This document shows positions 25,886 through 34,547 of a stretch of DNA of 47,306 nucleotides, one piece after another. Each line of letters opens with the position of its first letter. Position 1 is the stretch's first letter. Position numbers and translations under genes: made by a program. Where the stretch lies: contig JAEUTG010000009.1 in the NCBI GenBank assembly GCA_016788045.1, positions 1 to 47,306 of the forward strand, in the 5' to 3' direction. The DNA is from Bacteroidales bacterium (lineage in GTDB: Bacteria; Bacteroidota; Bacteroidia; Bacteroidales; Lentimicrobiaceae). The notes below the pieces were generated by a model. That model was not told where the DNA came from. It saw nothing but the letters and a program-made list of their open reading frames with translations, and did not search any database.

Positions 25886-27703
25886 ATGCACAAACGCTGG
25901 GTATTGAAGCCGGGAGGTGATCCTGAGAAAGTTGCGCAGCTTGCAGCAGCCCTGGGTGTGGTTCCCGCACTGGCAGAACTGCTGGTGCAGAGGGAAATTG
26001 GCAGTTATGATGAAGCCCGTGCATTTTTCAGGCCTGAGCTCAGCGACCTGCACAACCCTTTTCTGATGAAGGATATGGACAGGGCTGTTGAACGGATTCA
26101 GACCGCCCTTGACCAAAATGAGAAAATTCTGGTTTACGGCGATTACGACGTGGATGGTACCACTGCTGTATCGCTGGTGTATACCTTCCTGAAGAATGAG
26201 CTGAACCACGACCTCATCGATTTTTATATTCCCGACCGTTATTCTGAGGGTTATGGTATCTCTTTTCAGAGTGTAGACTTTGCCCGCGACAACGGTTTCA
26301 GTCTTGTGATCGCGCTCGACTGCGGGATAAAGGCCATAGAGAAGGTTGCCAAAGGCAAGGAATATGGGATTGATTACATTATCTGTGATCATCACCGGCC
26401 TGGCGACGAGTTGCCTGAGGCTGTGGCCGTGCTCGATGCCAAACGACCCGATTGTCCCTATCCGTTCAAAGAATTGTCGGGTTGCGGTGTGGGATTCAAA
26501 CTGATACAGGCGCTTGCATCCACGAGGAAAATTGTGTTTCAGGCCCTGCACAAGTACCTCGATCTGGTGGTGGTAAGCATCGCCTCCGACATCGTTCCCA
26601 TTACCGGTGAAAACCGGATTCTGGCATACTACGGGCTGAAATTACTCAATCAGAACCCGAGGCCCGGCTTTGAAGCCATTCTGAAATTTTCGAATGTGAA
26701 CAAGAAAACCGATGCCAGGGATGGCACGGTGAATCATGGAGTTAACGGATCGCCGGAAGGAGAAAACGACAGCCTCTTCTTCAGCCGTGAACTCTCCATT
26801 TCTGACCTGGTCTTTCTACTGGGACCCCGCATCAACGCAGCCGGAAGAATCGAAAGCGGCCGCAACTCCGTTGAGCTGCTCATTTGTCAGGACCCTGATA
26901 AAGCCTGCCTCATCGGTCAGCAGATCAACGATTTTAATACTACCCGCCGCGACCTGGACACCACCACCACCGACATGGCCATGGATTCCATCAAAACCAT
27001 CCCCCGGCTCAGGAATGCACGAACCACGGTGGTTTACAACCCCGACTGGCATAAAGGGGTAATCGGTATTGTGGCTTCCCGGCTGATCGAATCGTACTAC
27101 CGTCCAACCATTGTGCTCACCCAGTCAAACGGCTTCATCACCGGTTCGGCACGCTCGATCAAGGATTTTGATATTTACGATGCCATTGACGAATGCAGCG
27201 ACCTGCTCGAACATTTCGGAGGACACAAGTATGCAGCCGGTCTTTCCATGAAACCCGAAAACCTGAATGCTTTTATCGAGCGTTTTGAAGCGGTGGCTAC
27301 CCGCATGATCACCGATGACATGCTCACACCGGAAGTAGAGGTTGACCTCGAAATCAAACTGAATGCCATAAACAACAAATTTTTAAGGGTGCTCAAGCAG
27401 TTTGCTCCCTTCGGTCCGGGGAATATGTCCCCGGTTTTCCTCACCAAAGGGGTGATTGATAACGGATACGGCCGGATTGTGGGGAAAAATCATCTGAAAC
27501 TTACCATCGGACACCCTGAAATTGCTTCCAACCCTTTTCCAGCCATTGCTTTCCAGCAGGGAGACCATTTCCCCTACATCAATAGCGGAAGACCGTTTGA
27601 CATCTGCTACCATGTAGAAGAAAATGAATGGAATGGGAAAAAAGACATTCAGTTGAACATCAAGGATATAAAAATTCTTTCAGCTGAAGAGAATCAGTCC
27701 TGA
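25886..27703 (+). CDS. recJ: Single-stranded-DNA-specific exonuclease RecJ
   Basis: RecJ degrades single-stranded DNA 5' to 3' in recombination and mismatch repair. The 605-residue protein has the DHH phosphoesterase domain, with YGDYDVDGT (84-92), ALDCGIKA (143-150) and CDHH (167-170) supplying the metal ligands. A DHHA1 domain holds GGHKYAAGLSM, and a C-terminal OB-like region starts near 490. All motifs are intact. A stretch of about 25 residues (roughly 273-300, KKTDARDGTVNHGVNG...) between conserved blocks looks like an insert. The gene stands alone with its own promoter and converges on the LysE gene. Confidence 0.95.
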   Translation: MHKRWVLKPGGDPEKVAQLAAALGVVPALAELLVQREIGSYDEARAFFRPELSDLHNPFLMKDMDRAVERIQTALDQNEKILVYGDYDVDGTTAVSLVYTFLKNELNHDLIDFYIPDRYSEGYGISFQSVDFARDNGFSLVIALDCGIKAIEKVAKGKEYGIDYIICDHHRPGDELPEAVAVLDAKRPDCPYPFKELSGCGVGFKLIQALASTRKIVFQALHKYLDLVVVSIASDIVPITGENRILAYYGLKLLNQNPRPGFEAILKFSNVNKKTDARDGTVNHGVNGSPEGENDSLFFSRELSISDLVFLLGPRINAAGRIESGRNSVELLICQDPDKACLIGQQINDFNTTRRDLDTTTTDMAMDSIKTIPRLRNARTTVVYNPDWHKGVIGIVASRLIESYYRPTIVLTQSNGFITGSARSIKDFDIYDAIDECSDLLEHFGGHKYAAGLSMKPENLNAFIERFEAVATRMITDDMLTPEVEVDLEIKLNAINNKFLRVLKQFAPFGPGNMSPVFLTKGVIDNGYGRIVGKNHLKLTIGHPEIASNPFPAIAFQQGDHFPYINSGRPFDICYHVEENEWNGKKDIQLNIKDIKILSAEENQS

Positions 27704-27807
27704 ACTTCCTGGAAACCGTTTGATTTCTTTTAAAGTAACTTCGACGGCTACGGAGGGATTTTGGTGTGCTGCAGGAAATATTCCGGGAAAAATGGGTAAA
27801 TCCGAAA

Positions 27808-28431
27808 TCAGAAATTAATAAAAGTTCTGATAACCAAATAGATGCCAAAAAGAACCAGCAGGATTCCGACAATATGGTTAATCAGGATAAGGATACGCGG
27901 TTTGAGGTAACGTTTCAGTCTGGCAGCAACAATGACTTTGAGTATATCCGTTGAAAGAATGGTGAGGAGGCTGCCGGCGAAGAAGGTCTGTATTGACCAT
28001 GAGTCAGCCCCATAGCCCGAGCTAACGGTAACCATCACAGAAACCCAGAATATCCAGACGAAAGGGTTGGCAAAATTCAGAAAGAAGCCTTTGAGGATAT
28101 AGGTGAGCGGCCCGGGCATTTTCACATCGATCAGGTTGTTGTCGTCGGTTACCTGAACTTTTCTCAGAAAGGTTACTACGCCGAATATGACGAGCACCAC
28201 GCCCCCGATAACACCAAACATCAGGTAATTACGGTCATTGCCGATGACCTGTACTGCCCCGAGGTAACAGGCTACCACCAGGGCAAGGTCGCTGAGAAAA
28301 ATGCCCCCTGCGAGCAGGATACCGCGGTAAAGACCCCGGTGGATGCTTGTCTGGATAAGCGAAAACATGGCAGGCCCCAGCATAATTGCCAGGGTCAGGC
28401 CAAGGATCATTCCTTCCAGCAGGGGATGCAT
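27808..28431 (-). CDS. LysE/RhtB-family amino-acid-type exporter
   Basis: This 207-residue inner-membrane protein has about six hydrophobic helices and the LysE N-terminal motif GLTLAIMLGPAMFSLIQTSIHRG (residues 11-33, broken here as GPAMFSLIQ then RGLYRG). NFANPFVWIFW is the family's mid-protein signature. Members export amino acids and derivatives such as lysine, homoserine or cysteine metabolites. The substrate here is not predictable from sequence alone. It starts 6 bases after the GH3 stop, so the two genes are almost certainly one transcript. Confidence 0.85.
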   Translation of the reverse strand: MHPLLEGMILGLTLAIMLGPAMFSLIQTSIHRGLYRGILLAGGIFLSDLALVVACYLGAVQVIGNDRNYLMFGVIGGVVLVIFGVVTFLRKVQVTDDNNLIDVKMPGPLTYILKGFFLNFANPFVWIFWVSVMVTVSSGYGADSWSIQTFFAGSLLTILSTDILKVIVAARLKRYLKPRILILINHIVGILLVLFGIYLVIRTFINF

Positions 28432-28437
28432 ACAGTT

Positions 28438-29991
28438 TTATTTATTTCTGTAATTGTTGTTCAGGTATTCTTCCCAGTGGGCTTGTTTTTCGTTCTTCAC
28501 AACCCTGGGGAATTTATGCTGTCCACCCTCTTTTCCCTGCAGCTTCATATAATCATAGAACAGGTGCAGGGGCAGAATTTCCACAATAACTTCGCGGATG
28601 GCGGCAATGCGCTCAACCCGGTAATCATCGTTGAGCTCTTTCAGGTTGTTGTCGATCCGCTCCCTTACAGCTGCGATATCAATGGTTGAAATATCAGCCG
28701 GGGTGCCAAGGTACCATTTGTGGGCAAACATATTGTCGTGTTTGATACCGGCAACAGTAAACTCCGGAACCGGGATATTCAGCTGTTCTTCGAGCAGCTG
28801 AATGGCGCGGTTCATGTTTTCCTGCGAAAGGTGTTCCCCGCAGAAATTCAGGAAGTGCTTGGTTCGGCCGGTAATCACGATTTCGCTCTGGGCTTTGGAA
28901 GTAAATTTGATCGTATCTCCGATCAGATAACGCCAGGCCCCTGCACAGGATGAAATCAGAAGGGCATATTCACGGCCTTCTTCCACTTCTTCAATCGTGA
29001 GGGTTTGGGCATGTTTCAGCACATGGCCATCTGAATCAAAGTTCGACTCGTTGAAAGGGACAAACTCAAAAAACAGACCATTGTCAAGCACCAGCTGCAT
29101 GGCACTGGTCCCCGGCCGGGACTGATAAGCCAGAAACCCTTCTGAAGCAAGGTAGGTTTCAATGTAAATCAACGGTTTTGACAGGAGTTTTTCGAAGGTT
29201 TTGGCATAAGGCGCAAATGAAACGCCTCCATGAACGTAAATGGAGAGGTTTGGCCAGATGTCGTGAATGGTCTTTACATTGTAATGGCTGATGATGCGTT
29301 CCATCAGTATCTGCAGCCAGGCCGGTACTCCAACGATGACCCCGATGTCCCAGTTCTTAGCATTCTTAACAATCTCATCCAGTTTGGTTGTCCAGTCGCG
29401 CTCTTTGGAAATTCTTTTACCGGGTTTATAAAAATGCTGAAACCAGAAAGGGATATTTCCGGCGGTGATTCCTGAAAGGTCTCCTTCATAGTAGGTACCG
29501 TTGAAATGCAGATGCGTGCTTCCTCCCAGCATCAGAATCCCCCTTTCATAAAAATCACGGGGAAGATCATACTTGGCCAGCGAAAAGATCTGCCTGACAC
29601 TGGTCTTTTTTATCGCCCTGAGCATGTCGCCTGTAACGGGAATGTATTTACTGGAAGCTTCACTGGTGCCGGAGCTAAGGGCAAAATACTTCACTTTACC
29701 CGGCCAGCTGACAAAAGCCTCACCGTTGAGGGTGCGGTACCACCATTGCTGGTGTATTGAATTGTAGTCGAATACCGGGACTTGTTGCCTGAAAGCTGCG
29801 ATTACATCCTTTTTCTTAAGCATCCCGCCAAAATCGTAGTTTTCGCCAAAGGAGGTATATTGCGCAGCACTCAGCAATTTCTTTAAAGTTGCTTCCTGCT
29901 GTTTAGCGGGGTTGGCTTTTCTGATTTTGTCAAGGGGAATTTTGCTGGGCAGCTCAATGGCTCTTTTGATAATAGATCCAAGAATAGGCAT
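28438..29991 (-). CDS. GH3-family protein (acyl-adenylating, amide-forming enzyme)
   Basis: The 517-residue protein belongs to the GH3 (auxin-responsive promoter) family. Plant members adenylate carboxylic acids such as auxin or jasmonate and join them to amino acids. The ATP-binding motif ALSSGTSEASSKYIP lies near residues 104-118, and a Tyr-rich acyl-site segment, YIETYLASEGFLAYQS, lies in the middle. Conserved YRLIGD-type sequence appears as WRYLIGDTIKF. Bacterial GH3 proteins are widespread in Bacteroidota but their substrates are largely unknown. It is the first gene of a pair with the LysE exporter, which suggests the product may be exported. Confidence 0.88.
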   Translation of the reverse strand: MPILGSIIKRAIELPSKIPLDKIRKANPAKQQEATLKKLLSAAQYTSFGENYDFGGMLKKKDVIAAFRQQVPVFDYNSIHQQWWYRTLNGEAFVSWPGKVKYFALSSGTSEASSKYIPVTGDMLRAIKKTSVRQIFSLAKYDLPRDFYERGILMLGGSTHLHFNGTYYEGDLSGITAGNIPFWFQHFYKPGKRISKERDWTTKLDEIVKNAKNWDIGVIVGVPAWLQILMERIISHYNVKTIHDIWPNLSIYVHGGVSFAPYAKTFEKLLSKPLIYIETYLASEGFLAYQSRPGTSAMQLVLDNGLFFEFVPFNESNFDSDGHVLKHAQTLTIEEVEEGREYALLISSCAGAWRYLIGDTIKFTSKAQSEIVITGRTKHFLNFCGEHLSQENMNRAIQLLEEQLNIPVPEFTVAGIKHDNMFAHKWYLGTPADISTIDIAAVRERIDNNLKELNDDYRVERIAAIREVIVEILPLHLFYDYMKLQGKEGGQHKFPRVVKNEKQAHWEEYLNNNYRNK

Positions 29992-30366
29992 CGGGATTAT
30001 TTTAGTTGAGGTTTTACTTTATCAGTGGGTAAAATTAGTGTTTTTTTGGGATTAAGAAAATACAGGTTCCGAAGCCTTGTGCGATCAGAACCTGTATGAC
30101 GCCGGTAGTGATAACGGGTTACATCACAGGTGAGGACTGTGCTTGTTAACGCATACCCCCGATTGATTCATTCATCCGGCATACCGGGCAATACTGATTT
30201 TTTCGGACCGGACTGTCAGGTTGTTTGCAGGATGCTGATTATCGGTTAATTATGAATTGAAATTATGAACTGTTCACAGGAATTTACGATTGAAGAGATG
30301 AAGTTATTGTTAAATTGGCTGTTTTTCATCATTTTTGGTTAGGTTTGTTTTAAAATTCATCTTGCT
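29992..30366. other. 375-base gap between divergent GH3 and EEP genes
   Basis: No gene is supported. It contains a perfect 10-bp inverted repeat, ATACAGGTTC (30060-30069) and GAACCTGTAT (30088-30097), with an 18-base loop, about 70 bases before the GH3 start on its 5' side, so it could be an operator. The remainder is AT-rich and carries the promoter of the EEP gene. Confidence 0.45.
30315..30347 (+). promoter_or_regulatory. Promoter of the EEP-family gene
   Basis: TTG (30315-30317), a 22-base spacer, then TAGGTTTG (30340-30347), about 20 bases before the ATG. Confidence 0.55.
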
Positions 30367-31425
30367 ATGAAATTTCTGAGATCCCTGGCAGGTTTTCTCC
30401 TGAAAATCATCCTGATTATTGTTTCGGTGGCCGGCATTTTTCTTGCCTGGCACACCTTCAGTGAGTATAAACCTGAAGCAACGGAAACAATTGCGGCAAC
30501 CGGTACCGCAGGTGTAACGAAGGATACACTGATCATAGCAACCTACAATACCGGTTATTGCGGACTGGGTGCAGAGATGGACTTTTTTTATGAAGGGGGT
30601 ACCATGGTAAGACCCGGTAAAGAATCCTTCGACAAATACCTTGGGGGGGTGATCGGCCGCATCGCCTCGCTTCCCGATCCCGATATAATTTTCCTTCAGG
30701 AAGTGGATACCCTGGCCAAAAGAAGCTGGTATTCAAACCAATATCGTTTGTTACAGAACAGGTTTGATCAGTATCATTCATTCTTTACCCTGAACTACAG
30801 AGCCTGGGTCCCCATGCCGCTCATGAAGCCTATGGGGAAAGTCCGTGCGGGGCTGATGCTGATGAGTAAAACAAAACCGGAAGTTGTAAAGCGCCATGCT
30901 TTCAGTGAAGGTTACAGCTGGCCTATGAGCCTGTTTATGCTCAAGCGGTGTTTTATGGAAGCACGCTACCTGACCAGCGACGGAAAGCAACTGGTGGTGG
31001 TGAACACCCACAACTCAGCGTTCAGTGATGCCGCTGATATCCGTGAAAAGGAGCTGGCTCAGTTGAAGGCTTTCATTACGGACGAATTTGCCAAAGGAAA
31101 CTATGTGATTGCCGGTGGCGACTGGAACCAGAATCCTCCGGCATTTGATACTGCCGCGGTGCAGGACAACTACAGGGTTAAGACGATCAGTCCTCCCATA
31201 CCAGGGGATTTTATTCCCGAAGGATGGCAGTATGCCTGGGATCCCCGGCATCCGACCAACCGCGATGTAAACATCCCATACCGCGATGGAGAGACCCTCA
31301 CCACCCTGATTGATTTCTTTGTGATTTCCCCAAATGTCGGACTGTTGTCGGTTGAAACCATTCCCACAGGGTTTGCTGAATCGGATCATCAGCCGGTGGT
31401 TATGAAAGTATTCCTGAAAAACTGA
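30367..31425 (+). CDS. Membrane-anchored endonuclease/exonuclease/phosphatase-fold protein
   Basis: The N-terminal hydrophobic segment (about residues 6-28) is an uncleaved anchor or signal. The remaining 320 residues have the EEP phosphohydrolase fold. The motifs are ATYNTGY (58-64), FLQEVDTLAKRSW with the metal-binding Glu (about 117), VVNTHNS, AGGDWNQNP, and a C-terminal SDHQPVV with the catalytic-type Asp-His. The fold serves nucleases, phosphatases and sphingomyelinases. With the protein outside the cytoplasm, a role on extracellular nucleic acid or lipid headgroups is plausible but unproven. It is a single gene, convergent with hemW. Confidence 0.85.
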   Translation: MKFLRSLAGFLLKIILIIVSVAGIFLAWHTFSEYKPEATETIAATGTAGVTKDTLIIATYNTGYCGLGAEMDFFYEGGTMVRPGKESFDKYLGGVIGRIASLPDPDIIFLQEVDTLAKRSWYSNQYRLLQNRFDQYHSFFTLNYRAWVPMPLMKPMGKVRAGLMLMSKTKPEVVKRHAFSEGYSWPMSLFMLKRCFMEARYLTSDGKQLVVVNTHNSAFSDAADIREKELAQLKAFITDEFAKGNYVIAGGDWNQNPPAFDTAAVQDNYRVKTISPPIPGDFIPEGWQYAWDPRHPTNRDVNIPYRDGETLTTLIDFFVISPNVGLLSVETIPTGFAESDHQPVVMKVFLKN

Positions 31426-31506
31426 TAATTCATAGCAGGCAGCGAAATCCCGGTTTAATTGCTACGGTGTTATTGCCGGATAGGGTTGGCGCTTCAGGGA
31501 AAAGTC

Positions 31507-32640
31507 CTATCTTCCGGTAACAAAAAGATCTGCTGCTATCCCATCGGCAAGCAGTTTGCCTTCCCTCGTCAGGGTATACAATCCTGAATCTGCTGAAACA
31601 CAGCCCCGGTCAATCCACCGGGCGGCATTTCTCATAAAACTCTCAGCGTAGGCTTTCCCGAATTTACTTCCGATATCATCCGGATTGCATCCCCAGATGG
31701 TTCTTAGCCCGGTCATCACATATTCGTTGTATTGTTGTGATACATCCAGAAATTCAACCTCAAAATCCGGTTTTTGCTGATTTATACCCTTGATATAGGC
31801 ATCCAGCGAAGAAACATTCCACTGCCGGCTTTCCCCGTTGTAGGAGTGTGCTGAGGGCCCCAGTCCGAGATAGTGGTGCCCTTTCCAATAGGCTGTGTTG
31901 TGAAGGGCATATCTTCCGGGAAGGCAATAATTTGAAATCTCGTAGTGCAGGTATCCTTTTTGTTCAAGGGCATACATGAGCATTTCAAACTGTCTGGCGG
32001 TCTGCAATTCTTCCACTGCCGCCACCCGGCCTTTCCGGATAAGCAAATCCAGTGCTGTTTTCGGCTCAACAGTGAGGGCATAGGCTGAAATGTGGGGAAT
32101 GCCTGTTTCGGTCGCCAGGCTGATGTTGCGCATCCAGCCCTCATCGTCAAGGGTTGGGATTCCGAAAATCAGATCAATGGTGAGGTTATCGAAGCCGGCA
32201 TCACGGGCATCTGTGAGACAGCGGTGGGCCCTTTCAGCATTGTGGACCCTGTTGAGGTAAATGAGGTCTTTGTCGTTAAATGATTGTATTCCGATGCTCA
32301 ATCGGTTGATTCCCAAGTTTTTCCATATCTTCAGTAGCTCAGGGGTGATGTCATCGGGATTGGCCTCAAGGGTGATTTCAGCATTTCCACTAAGGGTAAA
32401 TCCGGCAGCAACTGCATCGAACAGGTAGCCAAGTTCTGATTCATTCAGCAAGGAAGGTGTACCACCACCGAAATAAATGGTATCGATGGTTTGTCCCCTG
32501 AGATAAGAACGCTGGTGCGAAGCTTCCCGGCCAATGGCATCCACCAGTGCGGGCAGCGTGGAACGTGACGCTACCGAATAAAAATTGCAGTAATGACATT
32601 TTTGCTTACAGTAGGGGATGTGGATGTATATTCCTGCCAT
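31507..32640 (-). CDS. hemW: Radical SAM haem chaperone HemW
   Basis: HemW delivers haem to apoproteins and resembles the oxygen-independent coproporphyrinogen III oxidase HemN. The iron-sulfur motif is IPYCKQKCHYC, with Cys11, Cys15 and Cys18. The SAM-binding loop FGGGTPSLL lies near 57-65, and a HemW-type C-terminal domain follows. The lack of extra N-terminal residues and the 377-residue length favour HemW over HemN. It is the last gene of the leftward run and follows the lipid kinase after 33 bases. Confidence 0.92.
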   Translation of the reverse strand: MAGIYIHIPYCKQKCHYCNFYSVASRSTLPALVDAIGREASHQRSYLRGQTIDTIYFGGGTPSLLNESELGYLFDAVAAGFTLSGNAEITLEANPDDITPELLKIWKNLGINRLSIGIQSFNDKDLIYLNRVHNAERAHRCLTDARDAGFDNLTIDLIFGIPTLDDEGWMRNISLATETGIPHISAYALTVEPKTALDLLIRKGRVAAVEELQTARQFEMLMYALEQKGYLHYEISNYCLPGRYALHNTAYWKGHHYLGLGPSAHSYNGESRQWNVSSLDAYIKGINQQKPDFEVEFLDVSQQYNEYVMTGLRTIWGCNPDDIGSKFGKAYAESFMRNAARWIDRGCVSADSGLYTLTREGKLLADGIAADLFVTGR

Positions 32641-32673
32641 GGTAGCTGAGCCTTCTTTTAGTCATGAACTCTT

Positions 32674-33606
32674 TCAATCCCCGACGACCACTTTGATGCC
32701 CAATGGGATAACATCAAACTTCATGGGTGTATGTCCGAGTGACTCTCCATCGGTTTCGAGGTAAAGGGGTGGGTTTGATTCGATTTCAACCGTTTTTGCC
32801 CTGAATGTTTTCACCTGTTTCATCGAGAGAAATGAACCATCGTAAAGCTTTTTAACACTGCGGATAACCAGCAGACGGCTGACGCGGGTGATGATGGTGA
32901 TGTCGAACAGACCATCGTCGGGTATGGCCTCCGGGGCCTGCATCATGCCTCCGCCATTGAAACGGCAGATAGCCACACTCATGCTGAAGACATCCGGATT
33001 GATGGTATGGCTGTCGATGATAACTTTACAGACAACAGGGTTATAGGTTAAAAGACTGGTAAATAGGCTTATTATGTAGGAAAATGGGCCGCTTTTACCC
33101 TTTTCCTTAACTTTGTTGGTGCGTTTTGCCACCATTGCGTCGAATCCGATGCCAGCCATATTGATAAAGTGCCGGTGTTTTTCCAGCTCTTTCTGCCTGT
33201 AAGAAACCCTTCCGACATCCTGCAGCCTTGTCTTTTCTTTGCGGATAACCTCAATCGCTTCTTTATATCCGGAGGGAATGTTGAACGAACGACCCCAATC
33301 GTTGCCTGTCCCCACTGAAATCATAGCCAGTGTGATGGTCTCGGGAGGATATTTCTTTTGGGTGTATACACCGTTTAACACCTCATTCAGTGTGCCATCT
33401 CCACCCACAACGATGATTTTACGGTACCCGTTTTCTATGTATTTACGGGCCAGCTTCACCGCATGGTTGGGATGTTCTGTAAAAACGTTGGTAAACTGAA
33501 TGCCGGCTTCATTGAGCAATGCGGCGATCTCCAGCCAGTCTTTCTCTCCCTTTCTTCTGCCGGCATTGGGATTAACAATTACAAACCACTGACCATTTAC
33601 ATCCAT
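32674..33606 (-). CDS. Diacylglycerol kinase family lipid kinase (YegS/BmrU type)
   Basis: The 310-residue protein is predicted to phosphorylate a lipid such as diacylglycerol or a sphingoid base. The nucleotide-binding core VVGGDGTLNEVLNG lies near residues 65-78. SVGTGNDWGRS (about 96-106) and IPDDGLFDITI are the other family motifs, and the C-terminal YLETDGE motif is present. Members recycle diacylglycerol; the exact substrate is unknown. A hairpin at 33632-33652 separates it from the glycosyltransferase upstream, so it may be transcribed separately with hemW. Confidence 0.88.
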   Translation of the reverse strand: MDVNGQWFVIVNPNAGRRKGEKDWLEIAALLNEAGIQFTNVFTEHPNHAVKLARKYIENGYRKIIVVGGDGTLNEVLNGVYTQKKYPPETITLAMISVGTGNDWGRSFNIPSGYKEAIEVIRKEKTRLQDVGRVSYRQKELEKHRHFINMAGIGFDAMVAKRTNKVKEKGKSGPFSYIISLFTSLLTYNPVVCKVIIDSHTINPDVFSMSVAICRFNGGGMMQAPEAIPDDGLFDITIITRVSRLLVIRSVKKLYDGSFLSMKQVKTFRAKTVEIESNPPLYLETDGESLGHTPMKFDVIPLGIKVVVGD

Positions 33607-33631
33607 AGGTTCTCTTTAACAAAAAGTGCTT

Positions 33632-33652
33632 AAAACCGGATTTTCCGGTTTT
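33632..33652 (-). terminator. Hairpin between the glycosyltransferase and lipid-kinase genes
   Basis: AAAACCGG (33632-33639) and CCGGTTTT (33645-33652) form a perfect 8-bp stem with a 5-base loop. On the minus strand it is followed by TTTTAAGCACTTTTTG, so it may terminate or reduce read-through into the lipid-kinase gene. Confidence 0.6.
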
Positions 33653-33676
33653 GTTTTTCCTGCATGGTGAATGGTT

Positions 33677-34450
33677 CTATGCAGGTTGCTGATTGTTGGA
33701 ATCTTTGTTCAACTGCCTGATTTTGGCATACTTAAAAAAAGTGGCCTGAGCGGAGATCCGGCAGATGACGTAGCCGTAATAGCCATCGAGTATGCCCAGT
33801 TTAAAAAAGTAGTCCCTGATAAACCGGATAGCAGGTTTCAGCACCAGGGATAAAATACCGGGATGGTCTCCCCGCCGGTGGGCTTCGAGGGCTGCAAGAC
33901 CGGTAAACCGGTTGGCCTGTGTAATGTGTCCTTCAACTGAATAATAGGAGTAATGCAGGATATCTCCCCGAAGATGAACTACGGGCAATCCCGTTTCGGG
34001 TGTCAGTTTTTCGTGAATAAGATCGCCTGTCCACCGGGCCTTGTCGCGGTGAAACAACCTGATTTTTCTATCGGGATACCATCCGCAATGCCTGATCCAG
34101 CTTCCGCAGTAATTGGTTAGCCTGTTCATGCTGTAGACCGCTTCTGCCGTATTGTTTTTCACTTCCTTCACCGATTGCTTCAGGGTTTCAGATAGCGCTT
34201 CATCGGCATCGAGCGAGAGTATCAACGGGAACCGGGCAAGGGAATTGGCAAAATTCTTGGTTTCTGCAAAACCCATCCATTTATGCGATATAAAACGGGC
34301 GCCAAATTTTTCACAGATACCTGCTGTTGCATCTGCCGACCCGCTGTCAACCACCACCACCTCATCCGCAATACCGGCAACAGAAGCCAGGCAGCGCCCT
34401 ATGTTGCGTTCTTCGTTGAGTGTAATGATTACAACCGATAGTTGAGCCAT
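33677..34450 (-). CDS. Family 2 glycosyltransferase (LPS-core WaaE/LgtF-like)
   Basis: The 257-residue GT-A enzyme starts LSVVIITLNEERNIGRCL. The sugar-nucleotide site is VVVDSGSADAT, and the metal-binding DxD-type motif appears as LSLDADEAL (about residues 78-86). The later segment RHCGWYPDRKIRLFHRDKARW is typical of LPS inner-core glucosyltransferases of the WaaE/LgtF group. It probably adds a sugar to lipopolysaccharide or another surface glycan at the cytoplasmic face. The acceptor is unknown. It lies in the leftward run after the MATE gene, with no other glycan genes nearby. Confidence 0.85.
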   Translation of the reverse strand: MAQLSVVIITLNEERNIGRCLASVAGIADEVVVVDSGSADATAGICEKFGARFISHKWMGFAETKNFANSLARFPLILSLDADEALSETLKQSVKEVKNNTAEAVYSMNRLTNYCGSWIRHCGWYPDRKIRLFHRDKARWTGDLIHEKLTPETGLPVVHLRGDILHYSYYSVEGHITQANRFTGLAALEAHRRGDHPGILSLVLKPAIRFIRDYFFKLGILDGYYGYVICRISAQATFFKYAKIRQLNKDSNNQQPA

Positions 34451-34547
34451 TTGTGTGGGGTGTAATCTGCAAAGATAAACGAGCTCAGACGAATGTCAAT
34501 ACGGCAGGTGCTTTTTTGGTACCCCGATGGTTGCCTGACCAATATTT

